This document shows, piece by piece, positions 29,417-38,800 of a DNA stretch of 41,531 nt (the first letter of the stretch is position 1; each line of letters starts with the position of its first letter). This stretch comes from Desulfocapsa sp. GTDB taxonomy: Bacteria > Desulfobacterota > Desulfobulbia > Desulfobulbales > Desulfocapsaceae. Position numbers and translations under genes: made by a program. The stretch is taken from positions 1 through 41,531 of the forward strand of contig JAQYVF010000039.1 in NCBI GenBank assembly GCA_030145625.1, given 5' to 3'. The notes below the pieces were generated by a model that saw only the letters and a list, made by a program, of their open reading frames with translations, was not told the DNA's origin and did not search any database.

Positions 29417-31528
29417 TCAAGAGCTTGGTATAGACTGGAGGACAATGACTGCCATGTTTTTGACCACTATTGCGTCGCCATCGTGTCTCTTTGCTGCCAG
29501 CTTGGGAGGAGGGAAGTCAAGGGGTGTTGTTCGAGCGGTATCAATAATCTGTTTCCATATTTTTCTGTTTCCTGATGGCGGGGGAATGACAAAAGTGGCA
29601 TTTTCTGTGCGGTGGCCGTTGAGCATGATGAAAAAATCGTCACTTTGTACTCTTTCTTTTTCCTTGCCTCGCAGGTGAAAGGCCAGGGTGTGACAGGTAT
29701 CTGACCAGTCTTCTTTTTCTGGTCGCAGGGATTGCCAGCTGATATCCGTTTCCCGATCTGAGTCTTTTGTGCTGTCTTGCGAACTGAAAAAGTCGTGACG
29801 TCGAAAGATCTGATGCTCTTTGCGAAGATTAAGACATTTTCTAAAAAAACGGAGCAACCCACTGTTGCTCTGGGCCAGATCCCAGTTGAGCCAACTCACA
29901 CCATTGTCTTGGCACCAGCAGTTGTTGTTTCCTTTCTGGCTGCGTCCGAATTCGTCACCGGCTGTGAGCATAGGTACTCCTTGGGAGAGGATGAGGATCA
30001 AGGCCATAGTGCGCATGCGACGAAAGCGGAACTCCTGAATTGCCTGATCGTTTGTTTCCCCTTCAATACCACTGTTCCAGCTGATATTATGATTGTCACC
30101 ATCTCGGTTTACTTCTCCGTTCCTGCTGTTATGCTTTTGGTTGTAACTGACGAGGTCGTAAAGGGTGAACCCGTCGTGACTGGTGATAAAATTGACGGAG
30201 TTACAGGGGGTGCGGGAGTTGGACTGGTAGAGGTCGGAGCTGCCGGCAATGCGTGTGGCCAGGTTGGCAACCGACTTATTGTGGCCAGCCATGAAGGTAC
30301 GGACGTCATCTCTGAATTTACCATTCCATTCGGCCCAGCGGGCATCGGTGGAAAAGCTCCCCACCTGGTAAAGTCCGGCCGCGTCCCAGGCCTCGGCAAT
30401 GATTTTGGTGTCGCGGAGGATGGGGTCCTGGGCAATCATTTCGATCATGGGTGGGTTGGCAAGGACGTGTCCCTGCCTGTCACGACCAAGAATGGAGGCC
30501 AGGTCAAAGCGAAAACCATCTATGTGCATCTCCATGACCCAGTAGCGCAGCGAATCTCGAATAAATTCTCTGACCACCGGGTGGTTGCAGTTGAAGGTAT
30601 TGCCGCAACCGGAGTAATTGAGATATTCACGGCTCTGTTGGTCGAGGAGATAGTAGATGGGGTTGTCGATCCCACGGAAGCTGGAAGTCTTTCCCTGGTA
30701 GTCACCCTCCCCGGTGTGGTTGTAAACCATGTCGAGTATGACCTCGATACCTGCCTGATGCAGGCTGCGGACCATGGTCTTGAATTCGTTGACATGGTTG
30801 TCCGGTTGAGCAGCATATCCTGATTTGAGGGCAAAAAAGGAGACTGGGTTGTAACCCCAGTAGTTTTTTAATCTCTTTTTGGTGACCGGATCGTGAAAGA
30901 CATTGTCGTTCTCATCCCACTCAGTCACCGGCATCAGTTCCACGGCAGTGACACCGAGCTCTTTCAGGTAGGGTATTTTTTCTGTAATCCCCAGATAGGT
31001 TCCAGGGTGTTTTACCTTCGAACTGCTGTCCTGGGTAAAGCCGCGAACATGCAGCTCGTAGATGACGGAATCCACCATGGGGGTTTTCAGGGGTCTGTCA
31101 TTTTGCCAGTCAAAATCATGTTTGATAAGGTGGCAGAGAGGAGTTTTTCCGTCTTGAAAAGCTTCTCCCCATTTGCGCCCGCTTAAGGCGTGCGACAGCG
31201 GGTCGAGAAGGATTTGTTTCCCGTTGTAAATTACCCCCTGTTTCTCTATGTCGGTTTGGCCGTTGAAGCGATAGCCATAGCAGATCTCACGCTCTTCGGT
31301 GACCAGGAATATATGCCAGATGTCGCCGGTGCGGTTCACCTTTGGGTCCAGTTCAATTTCTTGAGCGATGGGCCTGCTATTTGACAAGTTTTTGATCAGA
31401 ATAACAAGCGTTACCCCCTTGGCGTGCCGGGAGAAGACAGCAAAGTTGATGCCGTGATCAAGGGCAGTTGCGCCACCGGGCAGCGGATCACCTTGTTCCA
31501 GCACAAAAGGTTTTTTTTTCTTGCTCAT
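29417..31528 (-). CDS. glgX: Glycogen debranching enzyme GlgX (isoamylase type)
   Basis: A cytoplasmic enzyme of 703 residues, the usual GlgX length, that hydrolyses alpha-1,6 branches of phosphorylase-limit glycogen. The N-terminal CBM48-like domain (GINFAVFSRHAKGVTLVI) is followed by the GH13 barrel. Region I is DMVYNHT (about 266-272), the nucleophile is Asp342 in DGFRFD, the acid/base is Glu379 in IIAEAWD, and the third carboxylate is Asp452 in SHDGF. The signature YELHVRGFT and the insertion GEGDYQGKTSSFRG are typical of bacterial debranching enzymes. There is no signal peptide. Two poly-T-like tracts lie downstream. It stands alone here, with no other glycogen gene in the window. Confidence 0.97.
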   Translation of the reverse strand: MSKKKKPFVLEQGDPLPGGATALDHGINFAVFSRHAKGVTLVILIKNLSNSRPIAQEIELDPKVNRTGDIWHIFLVTEEREICYGYRFNGQTDIEKQGVIYNGKQILLDPLSHALSGRKWGEAFQDGKTPLCHLIKHDFDWQNDRPLKTPMVDSVIYELHVRGFTQDSSSKVKHPGTYLGITEKIPYLKELGVTAVELMPVTEWDENDNVFHDPVTKKRLKNYWGYNPVSFFALKSGYAAQPDNHVNEFKTMVRSLHQAGIEVILDMVYNHTGEGDYQGKTSSFRGIDNPIYYLLDQQSREYLNYSGCGNTFNCNHPVVREFIRDSLRYWVMEMHIDGFRFDLASILGRDRQGHVLANPPMIEMIAQDPILRDTKIIAEAWDAAGLYQVGSFSTDARWAEWNGKFRDDVRTFMAGHNKSVANLATRIAGSSDLYQSNSRTPCNSVNFITSHDGFTLYDLVSYNQKHNSRNGEVNRDGDNHNISWNSGIEGETNDQAIQEFRFRRMRTMALILILSQGVPMLTAGDEFGRSQKGNNNCWCQDNGVSWLNWDLAQSNSGLLRFFRKCLNLRKEHQIFRRHDFFSSQDSTKDSDRETDISWQSLRPEKEDWSDTCHTLAFHLRGKEKERVQSDDFFIMLNGHRTENATFVIPPPSGNRKIWKQIIDTARTTPLDFPPPKLAAKRHDGDAIVVKNMAVIVLQSIPSS

Positions 31529-31725
31529 TGTGATAATAGTAATTATAATTAAATTATTAGAATTGGAACAGGAAGGAATTCTTACTGTTTCCTGTAAGGA
31601 TACACCAGCATGAAAAAAAGCTGAAATACTTTGTGGGTGCCTCCTTGTACAAAAACGGTTTTGGTACCGACAAGTAAATCTAAAATCAGGTCTTGCATCA
31701 CGCCACTACAGAAAAGGAGCTTGTT

Positions 31726-32664
31726 ATGGGTATGTTTCAAAAATTGGAGATCGGTGGTGACGTCACCCCGGCAATCGATTGGGAAATGACACCGGATATG
31801 ACCTTTGGGACATTCGAGTCCTGGGGGGGACGGGAGCGGGTGCGGAGCAATGGGGAACGTATCTACTACTTTTTTATCGATAACTGGGAAGATGAACCGA
31901 AACTCTGCCTCATGGAGCGTGGAATTAAACACGCCAAGATACTAGCTGAGATCAGGGCCCCGGAAAAGATGATTAAGAGTTGTGTCAAAAAACAGGGGAG
32001 TTCATCTCTCTTTGAAAAGAGCTACGCTATTGATGATGCTATCAAGGAGTGGTTGATTGGCAATGTACTGGAAGCTGAGGATAGCTCTGCTGTAGTTCCA
32101 AGAATTGAAGAAAAACAGGTTGAGGATATGGGGGCTCCCCTGCCTCTTTCTGCAGATTCTTTATCTCAGGGACAAGTGACAGAGCTACCTGCAGTCCACG
32201 CTTTTATCAATGATGATCAGATTGAGGATGTTGTAAAGAAATGGAACTTCTTTGATAGTGAGTATAATCCTGATGGGCTTTTTGAGAACATGCTGGTGGA
32301 TCCAGGTGACGGACTGACTGTGGTAGATTTGAAAACCGGACTCATGTGGCAACGGGCAGGCCTGGATATTGCCTCTGTCCGTACCATGAAACGTAACATT
32401 GAAGAGTTGAACAAAGAAGGTTTTGCAGGTCACCATGACTGGCGGATGCCAACCATGGAAGAGGCCATGTCCCTTATGGAGCCCGAGGTCAACAGTAAGG
32501 GGACACATCTCCAACCCTGTTTTTCCAAAGAACAACCCTTTATTTTTGTGAACGCTCAACGCAAACCCGGTGGCTACTGGTTTGTGGATTACAAGCAGGG
32601 ACGTGCCTTCTGGTCCTCCGGCACTATTCCAGGGGCCTTTGCCAGGCTCTGTAGAAAAGCATAG
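31726..32664 (+). CDS. DUF1566 (Lcl C-terminal) domain protein
   Basis: The start is taken at ATG 31726, with AAAAGGAG six bases upstream; 312 residues and no signal peptide. Residues 1-100 form an unrecognised domain (DWEMTPDMTFGTFESWGG, AKILAEIRAPEKMIKSC) followed by a variable linker. Residues about 205-312 match DUF1566/Lcl C-terminal: LVDPGDGLTVVDLKTGLMWQ, GFAGHHDWRMPTMEEAMSLM, GYWFVDYKQGRAFWSSG and a final ARLCRKA. The domain is common in Desulfobacterota and related to surface or ligand-binding modules; the function of most members is unknown. It is transcribed divergently from glgX and ends at a strong terminator, so it is probably a single-gene unit. Confidence 0.9.
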   Translation: MGMFQKLEIGGDVTPAIDWEMTPDMTFGTFESWGGRERVRSNGERIYYFFIDNWEDEPKLCLMERGIKHAKILAEIRAPEKMIKSCVKKQGSSSLFEKSYAIDDAIKEWLIGNVLEAEDSSAVVPRIEEKQVEDMGAPLPLSADSLSQGQVTELPAVHAFINDDQIEDVVKKWNFFDSEYNPDGLFENMLVDPGDGLTVVDLKTGLMWQRAGLDIASVRTMKRNIEELNKEGFAGHHDWRMPTMEEAMSLMEPEVNSKGTHLQPCFSKEQPFIFVNAQRKPGGYWFVDYKQGRAFWSSGTIPGAFARLCRKA

Positions 32665-33000
32665 TCGTATCTTCTTCCCCCCCTCCCTGCCCGGGAGGGA
32701 ACATTCTCCCGGGCATCCTTTTTTCATTATCCTTTGCTCTGTTTTATAAGAGCAGCTTTTCAGCCGCGAGCATCCTTCTCCAAATGTCAGATTAAACAGA
32801 CGAGCAAATCGTCGCATCTCCTGTTCCCGGATCAATTCACCACAGCATATAATCCCTAAAAAAACAAGATTTGCCATTCTTCTGGTTTTTTCCTATGATA
32901 ACAAACGGAACAGATGGGTATCCCCTACAACTGATGGCTGTTGCGTTTTTTTGATCGAAAAGACATGTTTCTCATCCCATGAGACAGGAATGGTTTTCTA
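32665..33000. other. 336-nt intergenic region with terminators and efflux operon leader
   Basis: It contains the terminator at 32688-32724 and a second, weaker stem (TGCTCT 32735-32740 with AGAGCA 32749-32754, then GCTTTT). The rest is AT-rich and presumably carries the promoter of the efflux operon; I could not pick the boxes. No gene. Confidence 0.5.
32688..32724 (+). terminator. Rho-independent terminator of the DUF1566 gene
   Basis: TGCCCGGGAG (32688-32697) pairs perfectly with CTCCCGGGCA (32706-32715), an 8-nt loop, then TCCTTTTTT. It starts 24 nt after the stop codon. Confidence 0.92.
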
Positions 33001-34446
33001 ATGAGCATCGGACATCTTTTATTGAATGTGAACCGTCTGTTAACTCCGGCGTCTCGTTCCGCTCCGTTCTCTTTGGTTTCCTGTCTGATTTTTCTGTTCC
33101 TCTTCTCCGGCTGCAGTCATGTGGTTGAAGAAAATATCCATCCCTTGGTTGTTGCAAATTCATCGTTTACGATCAGTCCGTTAGCGCCTCAAGAAACGAG
33201 TTCGCCTCATTGGTGGCTGGTCTTTGATGATCAACTTCTTAACGACTATATTCAGACTGCCTTGACTGGCAATTTTACCCTGCAAGAGGGCTATGCCAGA
33301 TTGAAACAGGCCCGCTTTTCCCAAAAACAGGCCGACTCTTCTCTCTATCCTTCTCTTGATGGTCGGCTGAATGCTGATTCCACCTGGGATTCGGATGGTG
33401 AACGTGACGATAGCAGTGGTATTGGAATTGAATTTGCTTGGGAAGTGGATCTCTGGGGGAGGCTGTCATCGGCTGCCAAGGCGGCAGCTTTTGAGGCGCA
33501 GGCAGCAGAGGATGATGTGCAGGGAATGGCACTGCTTCTCAGCACAGAGGTGGCGGACACCTATTATCAACTCATTGAGCAGTCTCTTTACCAGGAGTTG
33601 CTGAAAAGACAGATTACGGCCAATGAAACCTCTTTGGATTTGATCAAACTCCGCTTTGCCCATGGCGTTTCCTCTCTGGTCGATGTCTATCAGCAGCAGG
33701 AACTGGTGGCCTCGGTCAGGGCTCAGCTTCCCTTAAATGAGGCGCGGATGGTTGTTCTGCGCAACAGGTTGCATGTGCTCCTTGGGCGGGCACCGCAATC
33801 TACTTCTTTGTCTCTTGGCAGTTCGCTGCCATTGATACCTTCGCTGCCGGAACTAGGGATTCCTGCAGACCTGCTTCGCAATAGACCGGATCTTCGGCAG
33901 TTGCAACGAGAACTGGTGGCGGCCGATTATCGGGTGGCCGAGGCCGTGGCCGACCGCTTGCCAAGTATCAAAGTCGGCAGCTCTGCAGGCTTTGTCAGTG
34001 GTGATTTTATCTTTTCGCTCTTTGCGGATGCACTGGGTACCATTGTAGACTGGGGGTATAAAAAGAGTGAAGTTGAAAAACAGAAGGCCGTAGTAGAGGA
34101 AAAAACAGCTCGTTATTCTCAGGGATACCTGGTGGCCATTGAAGAGGTGGAAAATAGTCTATGGCAGGAACGGCAGCATGAACGGCTGCTCGCTGCCTTG
34201 AATAAGCAATTAATTATTTCCCAGGCAACGTTACGTGAGAGTCGTAATCGTTATATTCAGGGAATAACAGATTATCTCCCGGTACTAGCTGCCCTGGTTT
34301 CACTTCAGGACCTGGAGCGGACCTTGCTGCAGCGGCAACGGGAACTTGTCTCGTATAGGCTCTTGCTCTGTCGAGCTCTGGGGGGAGATATTCTTGTCCC
34401 CGGGCAGAAACGAATTAACATTAAACGCATTGTTATTGAAAATTAA
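33001..34446 (+). CDS. NodT-family outer-membrane factor (TolC-like lipoprotein) of an RND efflux system
   Basis: A protein of 481 residues; lipobox LFSGC with the lipid Cys at residue 38. It is typical of OEP/NodT lipoproteins: two internally repeated halves, each with long amphipathic helices and strand pairs (first half ending ...LHVLLGRAPQ, second starting IPADLLRNRPDLRQLQRELVAADYRVAEA). The conserved RPDL motif is present. It forms the trimeric outer-membrane exit duct for a tripartite efflux pump and opens a four-gene operon. Its leader AGGAATGGTTTTCT at 32986-32999 is repeated exactly before the pump gene. AGGA is about 11 nt from the start. Confidence 0.95.
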   Translation: MSIGHLLLNVNRLLTPASRSAPFSLVSCLIFLFLFSGCSHVVEENIHPLVVANSSFTISPLAPQETSSPHWWLVFDDQLLNDYIQTALTGNFTLQEGYARLKQARFSQKQADSSLYPSLDGRLNADSTWDSDGERDDSSGIGIEFAWEVDLWGRLSSAAKAAAFEAQAAEDDVQGMALLLSTEVADTYYQLIEQSLYQELLKRQITANETSLDLIKLRFAHGVSSLVDVYQQQELVASVRAQLPLNEARMVVLRNRLHVLLGRAPQSTSLSLGSSLPLIPSLPELGIPADLLRNRPDLRQLQRELVAADYRVAEAVADRLPSIKVGSSAGFVSGDFIFSLFADALGTIVDWGYKKSEVEKQKAVVEEKTARYSQGYLVAIEEVENSLWQERQHERLLAALNKQLIISQATLRESRNRYIQGITDYLPVLAALVSLQDLERTLLQRQRELVSYRLLLCRALGGDILVPGQKRINIKRIVIEN

Positions 34447-34456
34447 ATACTCCACT

Positions 34457-35668
34457 ATGAAAACCATTCTCTCTATTCTTGTCCTCATACTGGCAGCAGG
34501 AGTCTCATTCTGGCTCTATGGGCATAAGCCGCAGACGAAAAAGATCAAACCGCAGCGTCCTGTGCCGGTGGTTAGGACAGTGGCTGTGCAGGCAAGCAGT
34601 GAACTTGTGCTGTTTGAGGCCTCCGGAACGGTGATACCGGCAAGAAGGGTGCAGTTACTGAGTGAAGTGGAGGGGCGTATAATTGAGCAGAACCCTGAAC
34701 TGGTTCCAGGCGGTATTATTGGTGGGGATGATTTGGTTATTCAAATTGATCCTCTGGATTACAGCTTACAGGTCAGTGAGCGTCAGGCAGAGGTAGCTAC
34801 GGCCCAGTATGAACTAGAGGTGGAAGAGGGACGACAGGTTATTGCCCGTCAGGAGTGGCAGATTTTGGAAAGAGAACTTCTGGGTGATAAGGTCAGTAAG
34901 ACTCTGGCCTTGCGGGAGCCTCATTTGAAAAATAGTCGAGCCCGTCTTGGGGCTGCAGAAAGTCGTCTGGCGACAGCAAAACTTGCAGAAAAACGGACAA
35001 CGATCCGTGCTCCTTTTACAGGCTTGGTTCTGGAAGAATTCGTGGAAAAGGGCCAGTTTGTTGGAAGGCAGACAGCCATTGCAACCTTGGTGGCCACTGA
35101 TCAGTTTTGGGTTCGGGTTTCAGTCCCTCTTTCACTGCTTGATCGTATCCGTTTTCCTGACAAGTCGGGAGGAGCCGGCAGTCCTGCTCTGGTTATCATG
35201 GAAAAGGGGTATGGCGGCAAGCCTACTGTCCGTGAGGGAAGGCTCTTTAAAATGTTGGCAGATCTTGATCCTAAATGGCGCATGGCCAGAATCCTGGTGA
35301 CGGTTCAGGACCCCCTTAATGTGCAGAAATTAAAAACGATTGGCGATAAAAACGAAAAAGATGGAGGAAAGATCTTGCTTGACAGCTATGTCAAGGTGCG
35401 GATCGATGCCGGTGTGCTGGATGGGGTGTATGTTATTCCCCGTGAAGCCTTGCGCGAAGGAGATCGGTTATGGTTGGTCAACGGTAAGGGACTTCTGGAT
35501 ATCCGTGAAGTCAAGGTTCTCTGGCGGCGTGTTGATGAGGTATTGGTGGATACGCACCTTGCACCTGATGAACGGATTGTCGTCAGTCGCCTGCAGTCGC
35601 CGGTACCGGGAATGGTGCTCCGCGATAACAGCCGCGAGGGGGACCTGCAGCAGGTTCGCGGGGAATAA
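34457..35668 (+). CDS. HlyD/AcrA-type periplasmic adaptor (membrane fusion protein)
   Basis: The start is ATG 34457, ten bases after the preceding stop; 403 residues with an N-terminal TM or signal segment (ILSILVLILAAGVSFWLYG). A longer frame back to TTG 34346 would overlap the upstream gene and is not credible. The lipoyl/barrel-sandwich halves are SGTVIPARRVQLLSEVEGRI near the N-terminus and KRTTIRAPFTGLVLEEFVEKGQFV after the alpha-hairpin of about 90 residues. The beta-barrel and membrane-proximal domains follow (FWVRVSVPLSLLDRI, VYVIPREALREGDRLW). It bridges the inner-membrane pump and the outer-membrane factor. No ribosome-binding site is obvious, so translation may depend on coupling to the gene before it. 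Confidence 0.95.
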   Translation: MKTILSILVLILAAGVSFWLYGHKPQTKKIKPQRPVPVVRTVAVQASSELVLFEASGTVIPARRVQLLSEVEGRIIEQNPELVPGGIIGGDDLVIQIDPLDYSLQVSERQAEVATAQYELEVEEGRQVIARQEWQILERELLGDKVSKTLALREPHLKNSRARLGAAESRLATAKLAEKRTTIRAPFTGLVLEEFVEKGQFVGRQTAIATLVATDQFWVRVSVPLSLLDRIRFPDKSGGAGSPALVIMEKGYGGKPTVREGRLFKMLADLDPKWRMARILVTVQDPLNVQKLKTIGDKNEKDGGKILLDSYVKVRIDAGVLDGVYVIPREALREGDRLWLVNGKGLLDIREVKVLWRRVDEVLVDTHLAPDERIVVSRLQSPVPGMVLRDNSREGDLQQVRGE

Positions 35669-35686
35669 GAGAGGAATGGTTTTCTC

Positions 35687-38600
35687 ATGCGCATAAATCC
35701 ACCCCAGGAACAGGGCCTGCTTGCCTGGATGGCCGGCAATAGTGTGGCCGCTAATCTGCTGATGCTGATCTTTGTCGTCGGCGGCCTGATCTCCGCGACC
35801 ATGATCACTCAGGAGGTCTTTCCCAGCTATGATCTTGATATTGTAACGGTATCAGTGGGGTACCCCGGGGCCAGCCCGGAAGAGGTGGAAGAGGGGATTA
35901 TCCTGGCCATGGAAGAGGAGATCAGGGCCCTGGAAAATGTGGAACGGGTAACGGCGGTTGCACGGGAGGGCAGGGCGTCGATCAGTGTGGAACTCCTTTC
36001 CGGGGCTGATCCCAACAAGAGTCTGCAGGATATTAAAAATAGCGTTGATCGTATTACCTCGCTTCCCGATGACGTGGAGCGCCCCTTGGTCAGTCTCAAG
36101 ACCAGGCGACGGGAAGTCCTGCGTCTGGCCCTCTATGGTGATCTGGATGAGCGTACTCTCTTTGACTTGGGCGAAACCATCCGTGAGGAACTCATTGATC
36201 TTCCCGAGGTCACCCAAGTGGATTTGAATGGGGTGAGGGACCCGGAGCTGGCCATTGAAGTATCGCAGGATGTGCTCCGTGCACATAATCTTACTCTGGA
36301 AGACGTGGCCGACACGGTGAAGAAACGGGCCGTGGATGTCCCGGCAGGTGGAATCAAGACACCGGGGGGAGAGATCCTGCTTCGAACCATCGAACGACGG
36401 GAGCTGGCCAGCGAGTTCTCCAATCTGGCTTTGGTCAGTCTGGAGGATGGTACTGAGCTCACCCTTGGAACAGTTGCTGATATTAAAAAGGGCTTTGAGG
36501 AGAGCGATCGGGAGGCCTATTATAACGGGAAACGGGCGGCCCTTCTCTATGTTTACCGGACCGGAGATCAGACTCCCGTTGAGATTTCCCGGGCCGTTCA
36601 TGCCTATATGGAGGAGTTGGCTCCTACTCTGCCGTCGACAGTGAGTCTTACGGCCTACAGAGATCGGTCGGAACTCTATCAGGATCGAATGGAACTCCTG
36701 CTCAGCAACGGTGCTTTGGGGCTTTGTCTGGTCCTGCTTATTCTAGGTCTCTTTCTGGAGCCGCGTCTTGCCTTCTGGGTCTCCATGGGAATTCCCATTT
36801 CCATCATTGGTTCGTTTCTCATCCTCTTCAGTGCCGGCGGCAGTATTAATATGGTTTCCATGTTTGCCTTTATCATTACCTTGGGGATTGTGGTGGATGA
36901 TGCCGTGGTGGTGGGCGAAAATATCTTTTATAAACGGCAGCTAGGCCTCAAGCCACTCCAGGCCGCAGTGGAAGGGGTGCGGGAGATGTCGGCACCCGTG
37001 CTGATTGCTGTGGCTACCAATATCATTGCCTTTCTCCCCCTGCTCTTCGTCTCAGGATCCACTGGTCGCTTCTTTGCCATTTTACCGGCTGTAGTTATCT
37101 CGGTCTTTCTTATTTCTCTGGTGGAATGTCTTTACGTGCTGCCAGCCCACCTCAGTTACCGTAAAAGGGAGCGGAAGGGGAGAGTGTTTCAGTTCCTGGA
37201 ACGGATTCCTCACTTTTGTGGTTACTGGTTGGATCGTTTTGTGAACGGACCCTTTGCCAGGATGCTACGTCTGGTTCTCTCTTCAAGGTATCTGGTGGCG
37301 GCCGTCTCTCTGGCAGTATTGCTTATGGCCTATTCCTATTGGGATAGTGGTTGGATTAATTTTTCTTTTCGTCCCAATATTCAGACTGACTCCATTGACG
37401 CTGAGATAGAACTGCCCTACGGAGTCAGCATGGATGAAGTGAAAGAGATTGCACGCCGGGTCGAAGAGGGCGGGATGCGTGCTGTGGAGGGCAACGGAGG
37501 CAGAGATATCCTGGTTGGGATGCGAACGGATATCGGCCGTAACGGCAGCAATACCGCAGAGGTCTCCATCACCTTGGTTCCACAGAATCAGCGTCGGATT
37601 ACCACCCGGGAATTCAGTGTGCAGTGGAGAAAGGAGGTGGGTGAGATCGCAGGCCTGGAGAAGCTCTTTTTTGATTATCTGGTTGGTCCCGGAGGTTCAG
37701 CTGCAATCAATGTGGAGCTCACTCACCCAGACCCGCAGACACTGGAGCTGGCTGCTGCAGATCTGGCGCTTGCTATCTCCCAGTACAATGGGGTGACTGA
37801 CATCAATGATGGCTTTGCCAGGGGGAAGCCGCAGTATGATTTTAAGATGCTCCCCGAAGGGCAGTCTCTGGGCTTGACTGCCAAAGATCTTGGCAGTCAG
37901 ATCAGGCATGCATTCTACGGAGCAGAGGCTTTGAGGCAGCAGCAGGGAAGGCATGAGGTGAAGGTTGTGGTGCGCCTGCCCGAGGCCGAGCGACGTTCTC
38001 TTTTTCACCTGGAACAGATGCTGATCCGGACTCCCGACGGTGGAGAGATACCGCTTGACCGGGCGGCCAGGATGATCCAGAGCCGTGCCTATACAGAGAT
38101 TAACCGTGTCGATGGCAAGAGGGTCCTCAATGTTACGGCCAATGTGGTTGCAGGCAAGGCCAATGAAAATAAGATCCTGGCCAGTCTGAAGAGTGATTTC
38201 CTGCCCCAGCTCCTTGCTGATTACAGTGGGCTCAGCTATTCCTTTCAGGGCAGGCAGCGGGAAAAACGTGAGGCTGTACATGACCTCCTCTTTGGTATCT
38301 GCTTTAGCCTTCCGGCTATTTTCTGTCTGCTGGCCATACTCTTTCGCAGTTATGGTCAGGCCTTGCTGGTGATGATTTCCATTCCCTTTGGCCTGGTCAG
38401 CGCCCTCCTCGGACATATCATTATGGGCTACAATCTGAGTATCATCTCTATTTTCGGGATGATTGCCCTCTGCGGGGTGGTCATCAACGGTGGACTGGTC
38501 TTTATGGTGACTGCCAACCGTTACCGTGATGAGGGGGCGGTGGTGGCTGAGGCAGCGTTTAGGGCCTCTGTCCGACGTTTCCGCCCCATTATGCTTACCT

Positions 38601-38800
38601 CGCTGACCACCTTTTTCGGTCTGGCCCCCATGATCTTTGAACAGTCGGTTCAGGCCCGTTTTCTTGTCCCCATGGCCATTTCTCTGGGCTACGGGATACT
38701 CTTCACTACTGTTATCATTCTCTTTCTCATGCCTGCCCTCTATGTCATCTATTACGATGTGCGCACTCTGGCAGGAGGAGAGAAGGAGCAGGAGAGATGA
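35687..38800 (+). CDS. RND-family efflux transporter (HAE/AcrB-like)
   Basis: A protein of 1037 residues, the standard RND length, with twelve predicted TM segments in two homologous halves (N-terminal TM about 17-36; TM clusters about 340-480 and 865-1025). The proton-relay pair is visible in TM4 as Asp404-Asp405 (GIVVDDAVVVGEN), equivalent to AcrB D407/D408. Large periplasmic porter and docking loops follow TM1 and TM7. The N-terminal EVFPSYDLDIVTVSVGYPGASPEEVEEGI pattern is canonical. It uses the proton gradient to export substrates through the adaptor and outer-membrane factor encoded just upstream. The substrate cannot be assigned: heavy-metal-type methionine clusters were not evident, so multidrug or lipid-like substrates are more likely (inference). 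It shares ATGA with the next gene. Confidence 0.96.
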   Translation: MRINPPQEQGLLAWMAGNSVAANLLMLIFVVGGLISATMITQEVFPSYDLDIVTVSVGYPGASPEEVEEGIILAMEEEIRALENVERVTAVAREGRASISVELLSGADPNKSLQDIKNSVDRITSLPDDVERPLVSLKTRRREVLRLALYGDLDERTLFDLGETIREELIDLPEVTQVDLNGVRDPELAIEVSQDVLRAHNLTLEDVADTVKKRAVDVPAGGIKTPGGEILLRTIERRELASEFSNLALVSLEDGTELTLGTVADIKKGFEESDREAYYNGKRAALLYVYRTGDQTPVEISRAVHAYMEELAPTLPSTVSLTAYRDRSELYQDRMELLLSNGALGLCLVLLILGLFLEPRLAFWVSMGIPISIIGSFLILFSAGGSINMVSMFAFIITLGIVVDDAVVVGENIFYKRQLGLKPLQAAVEGVREMSAPVLIAVATNIIAFLPLLFVSGSTGRFFAILPAVVISVFLISLVECLYVLPAHLSYRKRERKGRVFQFLERIPHFCGYWLDRFVNGPFARMLRLVLSSRYLVAAVSLAVLLMAYSYWDSGWINFSFRPNIQTDSIDAEIELPYGVSMDEVKEIARRVEEGGMRAVEGNGGRDILVGMRTDIGRNGSNTAEVSITLVPQNQRRITTREFSVQWRKEVGEIAGLEKLFFDYLVGPGGSAAINVELTHPDPQTLELAAADLALAISQYNGVTDINDGFARGKPQYDFKMLPEGQSLGLTAKDLGSQIRHAFYGAEALRQQQGRHEVKVVVRLPEAERRSLFHLEQMLIRTPDGGEIPLDRAARMIQSRAYTEINRVDGKRVLNVTANVVAGKANENKILASLKSDFLPQLLADYSGLSYSFQGRQREKREAVHDLLFGICFSLPAIFCLLAILFRSYGQALLVMISIPFGLVSALLGHIIMGYNLSIISIFGMIALCGVVINGGLVFMVTANRYRDEGAVVAEAAFRASVRRFRPIMLTSLTTFFGLAPMIFEQSVQARFLVPMAISLGYGILFTTVIILFLMPALYVIYYDVRTLAGGEKEQER

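Noticed and set aside
29777-30823. 348-codon plus-strand frame
   Set aside because: It is entirely antisense to glgX, whose catalytic motifs are clear; the frame has no recognisable domain or ribosome-binding site.
32185-32877. 230-codon minus-strand frame
   Set aside because: Antisense to the DUF1566 gene and runs through its terminator.
34346-34456. N-terminal extension of the adaptor protein to TTG 34346
   Set aside because: It would overlap the outer-membrane factor gene by 100 nt and place the membrane segment far from the N-terminus; ATG 34457 fits the family.
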